Shown here: positions 24,189-30,992 of the stretch, one piece after another
Layout of the letters: each line of letters opens with the position of its first letter
Position numbering within the stretch: position 1 is the stretch's first letter
DNA from: DATFMP01 sp035266845
GTDB lineage: Bacteria; SAR324; JACQKK01
DNA length: 64,000 bases
Reading direction: 5' to 3'
Assembly: GCA_035266845.1 (NCBI GenBank)
Contig: DATFMP010000033.1
Coordinates: forward strand, 1 to 64,000
Made by a program: the position numbers and the translations under genes
The notes under the pieces: generated by a model
Databases searched by the model: none
What the model saw: only the letters and a program-made list of their open reading frames with translations
What the model was told of the DNA's origin: nothing

Positions 24189-25964
24189 ATGAGCGCAGCG
24201 GTGATCCGCAAGCAGCGCAGCAGCGACGCGCCGCCCCCCAATCTGTCCGACTACGAAAAGGTCTGCCGCCGCTTTACCTGGGAGGCCGCGCGCGCCGAGC
24301 TGGCGGGGCTGCCGGGCGGTGCCGGGCTGAACATGGCCCACGAGGCGGTCACCCGGCACATCGCCGAGGGCCACGGTGACCGCATCGCGCTGGAGTGGGT
24401 GGACGCCGTGGGCGCGGTGCACCCCACCACCTACGCGCAGCTTGAGGCCCTCAGCAACCGCTTCGCCAACGCGCTGGCCGCCCTAGGTGAGCCGCCGGGC
24501 ACGCGCGTGTTCTCGCTGCTGGGGCGCATACCCGCACTGTATGCCACCGCCCTGGGCACCCTGAAGGCGCGCTCGGTGTACGCCCCGCTCTTCGCCGCGT
24601 TCGGGCCGGAGCCGGTGCGGGCCCGCCTGAACAAGGGCGAGGGCCGCGTGCTGGTGACGACCCTGCCGCTGTACCAGCGCCGCATCGCCGCCCAGCGCGA
24701 TGCGCTGCCGGGCCTGCGCCACGTGCTGCTGGCGGATGTGGCGGCGGATGCCACCGTTCCGCCCGGCACGGCCTCCCTGGCCTCCTTGCTGGAGCGCGTG
24801 CCGGATACCTACCGCATCGGGCCCACGGAGCCGGAGACCCCGGCGCTGCTGCACTTCACCAGCGGCACCACGGGTATGCCCAAGGCCGCCGTACTCGTGC
24901 ACGATGCCATCGTCACCCAGCGCGTCACGGCCCGCCTGGCGCTCGACCTGCACGCAGGCGAGCGCTACTGGTGTACGGCCGACCCGGGCTGGGTCACGGG
25001 CAGCGTGTACGGCATCCTGGCGCCGCTCGCCCTGGGGGCCACCGTGGTGGTGGATGCCGCCGAGTTCGACGCGGAGCGCTGGTACCGCATCCTGGCGGAG
25101 CGCGACGTAGCCGTGTGGTACACGGCGCCCACCGCCGTGCGCCTGCTGATGAAGCTCGGCACCGCACTGGCGCGCCAGCACCGTTATCCCGCCCTGCGCT
25201 TTCTGGCCAGCGTGGGCGAGCCGCTCAATCCGGAGGCGGTCTGCTGGGGGGAGGAGGCCTTCGGGCTGCCCTTCCACGACAACTGGTGGCAGACGGAAAC
25301 GGGCGCCATTATGATCGCGAACTTCGCGGCGATGGACATCCGTCCCGGCTCCATGGGGCGGCCCGTACCGGGCATCGCCGCGGAGGTGCTGGCCTCCGGC
25401 GAGGGCCCCCCGCGGCCCGTGGCGGTGGAAACCCTGGGCGAGCTGGCCCTGCGTACGCCGTGGCCCTCGCTGTTCCGGGGCTACCTGGGCGAGGAGGCGC
25501 GCTACCGCAAGCGCTTCCAGGACGGCTGGTATCGCACGGGCGACCTGGTGCGACGCGACGCGGACGGCTACTACTGGTTCGTGGGCCGGGCGGACGACGT
25601 TATCAAGTCCGCTGGGCACCTCATCGGGCCGTTCGAGGTGGAGCGAGCCCTGACCAGCCACCCCGCCGTCGTGGAGGCCGGCGCCATCGGCAAGCCCGAC
25701 CCGGTGAGCGGCGAGGTGGTCAAGGCGTTCGTGCTGCTGCGGGATGGCTACGAGCCCAACGAGGCGTTGCGGCGCGAGCTGCTGGCCCACGCCCGCACGC
25801 GCCTGGGCGTTGCCGTGGCGCCCAAGGAGATCGAGTTCCGCACCACCCTGCCGCGAACGCGCTCCGGCAAGATCATGCGCCGGCTGCTCAAGGCCCAGGA
25901 GCTGGGTCTGCCGGAGGGCGATATCTCCACCCTGGAGACGGCTCCTGGCTCTGACCGTCCCTGA
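24189..25964 (+). CDS. AMP-forming acetyl/acyl-CoA synthetase
   Basis: A 591-residue ANL-superfamily enzyme that activates a carboxylic acid with ATP and CoA. Motifs: LLHFTSGTTGMPKAAVLVH (phosphate loop), WVTGSVYGILAPL, DNWWQTETGA, GWYRTGDLVRRDADGYYWFVGRADDVIKSAGHLIGP, and the C-terminal PRTRSGKIMRR with catalytic Lys561. The WWQTE segment is typical of acetyl- and propionyl-CoA synthetases. It is divergent from a Pat-type acetyltransferase that should acetylate this lysine, and is followed after 43 bases by an acyl carrier protein. That neighbour raises the alternative that the acid is loaded onto a carrier protein. Substrate not determined. Confidence 0.88.
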   Translation: MSAAVIRKQRSSDAPPPNLSDYEKVCRRFTWEAARAELAGLPGGAGLNMAHEAVTRHIAEGHGDRIALEWVDAVGAVHPTTYAQLEALSNRFANALAALGEPPGTRVFSLLGRIPALYATALGTLKARSVYAPLFAAFGPEPVRARLNKGEGRVLVTTLPLYQRRIAAQRDALPGLRHVLLADVAADATVPPGTASLASLLERVPDTYRIGPTEPETPALLHFTSGTTGMPKAAVLVHDAIVTQRVTARLALDLHAGERYWCTADPGWVTGSVYGILAPLALGATVVVDAAEFDAERWYRILAERDVAVWYTAPTAVRLLMKLGTALARQHRYPALRFLASVGEPLNPEAVCWGEEAFGLPFHDNWWQTETGAIMIANFAAMDIRPGSMGRPVPGIAAEVLASGEGPPRPVAVETLGELALRTPWPSLFRGYLGEEARYRKRFQDGWYRTGDLVRRDADGYYWFVGRADDVIKSAGHLIGPFEVERALTSHPAVVEAGAIGKPDPVSGEVVKAFVLLRDGYEPNEALRRELLAHARTRLGVAVAPKEIEFRTTLPRTRSGKIMRRLLKAQELGLPEGDISTLETAPGSDRP

Positions 25965-26007
25965 ACCCCACCCCCACGGCGAGGCTGCTGCCCACCAACA
26001 GGCCCCC

Positions 26008-26268
26008 ATGAATGACAACGCGCTCTCCAGCGAGGTGCTCCAGGCACTCTCCGAGGTGGCTCCGGAAGCGGACACGTCTGCGCTCGATCCGGAGATCAAC
26101 TTCCGCGACCAAGTGGAGATCGACTCGGTGGACTTCCTGAACTTCGTCGTCGCGCTGGAGCGACGCCTGGGCATGAAGATCCCGGAAACGGACTATCCCA
26201 AGCTATCCAGCCTGGGCGGCTGCCTGCGCTATCTCACCGCCCGCCCTAGCTCAGCGCACTCGCAATAG
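26008..26268 (+). CDS. Acyl carrier protein
   Basis: An 86-residue acidic protein. The phosphopantetheine site is EIDSVDFLNFV with Ser40, and the region after it, ERRLGMKIPETDYPKLSSLGGC, fits the carrier-protein fold. It lies 43 bases after the CoA synthetase gene and is read in the same direction, so the two are probably one unit. Together they could form a small acyl-transfer system; no ketosynthase or transferase is adjacent. The variant DSVDF in place of DSLD is common in stand-alone carrier proteins of metabolic islands. Confidence 0.88.
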   Translation: MNDNALSSEVLQALSEVAPEADTSALDPEINFRDQVEIDSVDFLNFVVALERRLGMKIPETDYPKLSSLGGCLRYLTARPSSAHSQ

Positions 26269-26478
26269 AACCGGCATCCGCTCTGCAGACTCCATACAAT
26301 CGGCAAGCAGGCGCGGCGAAGCGCGTCGGCAGCTTCCACCGGGACACGTTCATCATCCAGCGCGCCGCCGGTAGCCCCCTGGCGAGCGCGACCGGGCATT
26401 TGCTGGAGAATCCGCGACCCGCGCGACTGGCCGGCAGGGCCGCGCCGGCCGATCGCACTTGGATTACACGACGCGCTG

Positions 26479-27504
26479 ATGGCCTATTTCGATTCCGTCC
26501 TGAACACGCGCATGATCCTAGCGGCCGCGGAGGACGCCCATCTGGACGGGCGGGCGCTGCTTGACGGGGCCGGCATCGACCCTGCGTTGATCGAGGACCC
26601 CTTCGCCGTGCTGCCCGCATCCCGGCAGTTCGCATTGTTGGAGGCGGCCGTGCACGGCTCCGGCGAGCCCGCCTTCGGGCTGCGCATGTCTAGCCTCTGG
26701 AATCGCCCCGGCGCCATGGATGTGGTGGGCTATCGCATCGCGGCCGCGGATACATTCCGGGGGCTACTGGAGGCAGGCTACGGTGCCCTGAGCCGCCTCT
26801 CCAACCTGCAGGACATCCGGGTGGAGACGCGGGGCGACGTGAGCCGGATCGTACTCCGGCCCGCCCGCATGGACTGGCCGCTATTGAACGTGCTGTTTGA
26901 TTTCTACATGGCCAACGCGGTGCATCAGACCCAGCTGTTCGTCTCGCCCGAGTTCGGCACCGACTTCGCCCCTCTGGAAACGCTCTTCATGCAGCGGGCA
27001 CCGGCCGACCCCGCTCCTTATGCCGAATTCTTCCGGTCACCCCTGCGCTTCGATCAGCCCTGGGGTGCAGTGGTGTTCGAGAGCCGCTGGCTCGATGTCC
27101 CGTCGCGACTGGCAGACCCGGAGCTGTCTCAGGCCATCGACGGCGTGATGGCCCAGCGTGTGCCGAAGCCGGTGCCATCTGCGCCGCTCGCCGCACGCGC
27201 GCGGAGCGCCCTGGCGGACCTGCTGCGCGACAATACTCCTACCCTGGCGGCGCTCGCCGCACAGCTTCACCTGCGGCCCCGCACGCTGCAACACCAGTTG
27301 AAGTGTGAGGAGCTTACCTACAGCCAGCTCGTGGACGACGCGCGCCGGGAACTGGCGCTGGAGCTGCTGCAGGCGGGCGAGGAAAGCCTGGACGAGATCG
27401 CCTGGCGGGCCGGCTTCCAGTCGCAGAGCCCGTTCTTCCGCGCCTTCCGCCGCTGGACCGGCATGACCCCGGCCGCCTACCGCCGGGAGCTCCGCCAACG
27501 CTAG
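26479..27504 (+). CDS. AraC-family transcriptional regulator
   Basis: A 341-residue protein of the OruR/ArgR-like AraC group. The N-terminal arabinose-binding-like domain covers about residues 1-215. The C-terminal double helix-turn-helix domain (about 235-340) has LAALAAQLHLRPRTLQHQLK, then LDEIAWRAGFQSQSPFFRAFRRWTGMTPAAYR. Such regulators sense small molecules, often amino acids or lipids, and activate nearby genes. The target is unknown. The carrier-protein/synthetase pair upstream or the palindrome at 24105 are possible targets. It is preceded by a 210-base gap with no other visible feature. Confidence 0.9.
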   Translation: MAYFDSVLNTRMILAAAEDAHLDGRALLDGAGIDPALIEDPFAVLPASRQFALLEAAVHGSGEPAFGLRMSSLWNRPGAMDVVGYRIAAADTFRGLLEAGYGALSRLSNLQDIRVETRGDVSRIVLRPARMDWPLLNVLFDFYMANAVHQTQLFVSPEFGTDFAPLETLFMQRAPADPAPYAEFFRSPLRFDQPWGAVVFESRWLDVPSRLADPELSQAIDGVMAQRVPKPVPSAPLAARARSALADLLRDNTPTLAALAAQLHLRPRTLQHQLKCEELTYSQLVDDARRELALELLQAGEESLDEIAWRAGFQSQSPFFRAFRRWTGMTPAAYRRELRQR

Positions 27505-27750
27505 GGCCCCGCGCCCGCCCGCTGGGCCCCTCGCTGCGCCCATTGGCAGCCAGTTGGCCGACCGTGCCGCATGGCGGCGCACCGCCTCCCTCGCAGCGCA
27601 TTTCGTGGGGCGTACCGCAGGGCGGCGCATTCCTCCGCGTCTTGCTGCGAGCCGCCTCGCGGCTCCAGGCTCAGCAGCTTTCGCGCCGCTCCAGCGGTGC
27701 GAGCGCGCCCTTGACGCGGACCACACCCGATATGCCGATCCGTGAGGGCA

Positions 27751-27759
27751 TGATATAAG
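27751..27759 (+). promoter_or_regulatory. Candidate extended -10 promoter of the Crp/Fnr gene
   Basis: TG, one base, then TATAAG at 27754-27759 forms an extended -10 element 36 bases before the ATG. No convincing -35 is seen, which is normal for extended -10 promoters. The rest of the 290-base gap after the AraC gene is GC-rich and shows no gene. Confidence 0.4.
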
Positions 27760-27794
27760 TTGTACGGGGGGCTGCTCAACCAGGCCGACGCCCA

Positions 27795-28529
27795 ATGTAT
27801 CGCCATGTGCCGTTGGACGAGCCTCCGCTGCCGGAGCTCGATTGCAGCACCTGCCCCGCCCTGTCCATGTCCGAGTGGCGGGTGCTCACGCCCGCACAGG
27901 TCAAGCAGCTTAGCCAGGCGAAGGAGGTGCGCCGCTACCGCCGCGGCGACTCCATGTACCGGCAGGGAGACCCCTGTAAGAGCGTCTACTGCATCCACTC
28001 CGGTACGGTCGCCATCCGGCGCACCGACCATCACGGCAACGCGGTGCTGCTGGAGCTGAAGCAGGCCGGCGACGTGATGGGCTATCGCGCCTGCTTCTCC
28101 CGCACGGAGCGCCACAACACGGCCACCGCATCGGACGAGGTGATCGCCTGCGCGCTGCCGGGCCCCGCGATGTTCGCGCTGATCAACGACAACCCGATGC
28201 TGGGACACGCGTTCCTGGCGCGGCTGGCCCACGAGCTGGCCCGCGCGCACGATGCCATCCTCACCCACACCCAACTTCCCGTGCGGGCCCGCATGGCGCG
28301 ACTGCTGATGCGCTTCGTGGAGCGGCGCTCGCTGCCCCGGTCCAGCACCGAAGTGCAGATCCACCTGCCGGTCTCGCGGCACGACCTGGCGGAGTTGCTG
28401 GCCGCCCGGCCCGAGACCATCGCCCGCACCATCGCGGCCCTGGAGCGCGACGGCGTGGCCACCTTTTCCGGGCGCATGGCCACCATCGCCAACGTCTCGC
28501 AGTTGCGGGACGAGATGGACTGCGGCTGA
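27795..28529 (+). CDS. Crp/Fnr-family regulator, FNR-like with three of four cluster cysteines
   Basis: A 244-residue cyclic-nucleotide-fold regulator with a C-terminal winged helix. The N-terminus has Cys17 and Cys20 (DCSTCP), and Cys119 aligns with the central cluster cysteine of FNR. The position of the third N-terminal FNR cysteine is Ser26. Cys61, Cys66 and Cys100 are extra. The recognition helix reads RPETIARTIAALERDG; it keeps the Glu and Arg of the FNR E-T-I-S-R pattern, which read TTGAY half-sites. FNR-type boxes lie before the next gene and several other units in this window, which makes this the likely regulator. An oxygen- or NO-sensing role is inferred; an altered cluster is likely. 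Confidence 0.85.
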   Translation: MYRHVPLDEPPLPELDCSTCPALSMSEWRVLTPAQVKQLSQAKEVRRYRRGDSMYRQGDPCKSVYCIHSGTVAIRRTDHHGNAVLLELKQAGDVMGYRACFSRTERHNTATASDEVIACALPGPAMFALINDNPMLGHAFLARLAHELARAHDAILTHTQLPVRARMARLLMRFVERRSLPRSSTEVQIHLPVSRHDLAELLAARPETIARTIAALERDGVATFSGRMATIANVSQLRDEMDCG

Positions 28530-28606
28530 CCGGCGCAGCATCCACGCATCCTCCCACCCGGCCCACATCTCCGCGGGCTGGGCTATCCCTCCGGTGGGGC
28601 GGCGCT

Positions 28607-28649
28607 ATGACTTGCGTCAAAGACGCTCCTTCGCGCCACGGACTACGCT
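28607..28649 (+). promoter_or_regulatory. FNR-type box and class II promoter before the secretion ATPase
   Basis: ATGAC-TTGC-GTCAA (28607-28620, one mismatch to TTGAC-N4-GTCAA), centred about 42 bases before the predicted start. TACGCT at 28644-28649 is the -10 element. The sequence just after the box, CGCTCCTTCGC, recurs at the same distance after the box at 33833. Confidence 0.6.
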
Positions 28650-28691
28650 TAAAGCGGGGGCTGTGCGGCCTCTGCGGGTGGGGACCCAGGC

Positions 28692-30926
28692 ATGGCGCGG
28701 AGCCAAAGGCAGGACGGATTGCCGACTGGACGAGAGACCCATCCCATGACCACGATGGAACGGGACGCGATGCCCACACCCTGGGTCGCGGCGGAATCGG
28801 CATCGCACACGGAGGACCCGCTGCTGGGGTGCCTGCTGCTCCTGCTGCGCATGGAGGGGCTGCCCCAGTCCGCCGACGCGCTGCGCGCGGGCCTGCCGCT
28901 GGTCGACAATCGCTTCACGCCCACGCTGCTGATCCGCGCGGCCCAGCGCGCCGGACTGTCGGCGCGCATCCTGCGCCGGCCCCTGCGCCGCATCTCCAAC
29001 CTCGTGCTGCCCGCGGTGCTGCTGCTCCACGATGAGCAGGCCTGCGTGCTGAAGGCGATCGATCCCGACCGCAACGTGATGCAGGTGCTGCAACCGGAGG
29101 CCGGCGGCGGCGCCCACGAGGTGGCGCTGGACGACCTGCAGGCGAGCTACACCGGCTACGCCATCTTCGCACGGCGCCGGGCCCAGTTCGATGCACGCGC
29201 GGAGACCGACGGCTTGGCGCGGCCCCGGCACTGGTTCTGGGGCACGCTGTGGCGCTCGTGGCGCATCTATCGCGACGTGCTGGTGGCCTCGTTCCTGGTC
29301 AACATGTTCGCACTGGCCAGCCCGTTGTTCATCATGAACGTGTACGACCGCGTGGTGCCCAACAACGCGGTGGAGACCCTGTGGGTGCTGGGCATCGGTG
29401 TGGCGGCCGTGTACGCGTTCGACCTGCTGATGCGGGGCCTGCGCGTGTGGTTCATCGAGATGGCGGGGCGCAAGGCCGATATGGCGCTCTCGGCGATGAT
29501 CTACGAGCGCGTGCTGGGTCTGCGCATGGCGGCCCGCCCGGCCTCCGTGGGCGCCTTCGCCAACAACCTGGGAGAGTTCGAGAGCCTGCGCAGCTTCATC
29601 ACCTCGGCCACCATGTCCACGTTCGTGGACCTGCCCTTCGTGATCATGTTCCTGGTGGTGATCTGGATCATCGCCGGCCCATTGGTGTGGGTGCCGCTGC
29701 TGGCGATCCCAGTGATCGTGGGCTACGGGCTGCTGGTGCGTGTGCCGTTGCGCCACGCCGTGGAGCAGGTGCAGCGTGGCGCCTCCATCCGCAGCGCGAC
29801 CCTGGTCGAGAGCCTGGTGGGAGCGGAGAGCATCAAGGCCCTGGGCGCCGAAAGCCCCATGCAGCGCCACCTGGAGGAGGCCACGGCGCACATCGCCAAG
29901 TGGAGCGTGCGCTCGCGCCTGCTCTCCGCGTCTGCCGTCACGCTCGCCGTGTTCCTGCAGCAGCTCGCGCTGGTGGGCACGGTCATCTACGGCGTGTACC
30001 GCATCAGCGACGGCCTGCTTTCCATGGGTGGGCTCATCGCCGGCGTGATCCTGACCGGTCGCGCCATCGCCCCCATGGCGCAGGTGGCCAACCTTGCAGC
30101 CCACTTCCACCAGGCCCAGGGCTCGCTGCGCACACTGAACCACATCATGACGCTGCCCACGGAGCGGGAAAGCGGGCGATCCTATGTGTCCCACCCCGTG
30201 ATGGCGGGGCGCATCGAGCTGGACGCCGTCAACTTCACGTTCCCCGGCGCGGCGCGGCCCTCCATTCTCGGGGCCAGCGCGCGCATCGAGCCAGGCGAGC
30301 ACGTGGGAATCCTGGGCCGCACCGGCTCCGGCAAGACCACCTTGCTCAAGCTGATGCTGCAGCTCTACGAGCCGGCCCAGGGCAACATCCGAATCGATGG
30401 CATCGAGGCTCGCCAGCTCGACCCCGCCGAGCTGCACCGCAACATCGGCTACGTGCCGCAGGACGTGGTGCTCTTCTTCGGCACGCTGCGGGACAACATC
30501 ACCTTCGGCACGCCGCTGGTGGAGGACGAACAGTTGCTGCGTGCCGCACGGCTGGCGGGCGTCAACCAGATCGCCGACCAGCACCCGCTCGCCTACGACC
30601 TGCCCATCGGCGAACGCGGTGCGGGCCTCTCCGGCGGGCAGCGCCAGAGCGTGGCCATAGCCCGCGCCTTGCTGTTGGATCCGCCCGTGCTGATGATGGA
30701 CGAGCCCACCGCGGGCATGGACGGCCAAACGGAGCGCGTGCTCAAGGCCAGCCTCGCCTCCGCCATGGAGGGCCATACGCTGATCATCGCCACGCACCGC
30801 ACCGCGCTGCTGGATCTGGTGCAGCGGCTGATCGTGCTGGAGCAGGGTCGCATCATCGCGGACGGGCCCAAGGATCAAGTACTGGAGAACCTCCGGCTGG
30901 GCCGGATCAACGTTGCGGGCACCTAG
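28692..30926 (+). CDS. lapB: Type I secretion ABC transporter (LapB-like, C39-like domain)
   Basis: A 744-residue permease-ATPase. An N-terminal C39-peptidase-like domain lacks the catalytic cysteine context (DPLLGCLLLLLRMEGLP), as in transporters of adhesins without double-glycine leaders. The six-helix membrane domain starts near residue 190. The ATPase has GRTGSGKTT (near 541), LSGGQRQSV (near 645) and VLMMDEPTAG (near 666). It moves an unfolded substrate in one step through the HlyD-type adaptor and TolC-type channel encoded downstream. An alternative start at 28746 would remove 18 residues. The gene is preceded by an FNR-type promoter. The likely substrate is the Calx-beta protein at 34087. 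Confidence 0.92.
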   Translation: MARSQRQDGLPTGRETHPMTTMERDAMPTPWVAAESASHTEDPLLGCLLLLLRMEGLPQSADALRAGLPLVDNRFTPTLLIRAAQRAGLSARILRRPLRRISNLVLPAVLLLHDEQACVLKAIDPDRNVMQVLQPEAGGGAHEVALDDLQASYTGYAIFARRRAQFDARAETDGLARPRHWFWGTLWRSWRIYRDVLVASFLVNMFALASPLFIMNVYDRVVPNNAVETLWVLGIGVAAVYAFDLLMRGLRVWFIEMAGRKADMALSAMIYERVLGLRMAARPASVGAFANNLGEFESLRSFITSATMSTFVDLPFVIMFLVVIWIIAGPLVWVPLLAIPVIVGYGLLVRVPLRHAVEQVQRGASIRSATLVESLVGAESIKALGAESPMQRHLEEATAHIAKWSVRSRLLSASAVTLAVFLQQLALVGTVIYGVYRISDGLLSMGGLIAGVILTGRAIAPMAQVANLAAHFHQAQGSLRTLNHIMTLPTERESGRSYVSHPVMAGRIELDAVNFTFPGAARPSILGASARIEPGEHVGILGRTGSGKTTLLKLMLQLYEPAQGNIRIDGIEARQLDPAELHRNIGYVPQDVVLFFGTLRDNITFGTPLVEDEQLLRAARLAGVNQIADQHPLAYDLPIGERGAGLSGGQRQSVAIARALLLDPPVLMMDEPTAGMDGQTERVLKASLASAMEGHTLIIATHRTALLDLVQRLIVLEQGRIIADGPKDQVLENLRLGRINVAGT

Positions 30927-30992
30927 CCGGCGGTCACGGCGCGGCATGACGGCAGGGGTTGGATCGGGGAGCAGAAGCGGCCGGGAGGAACG

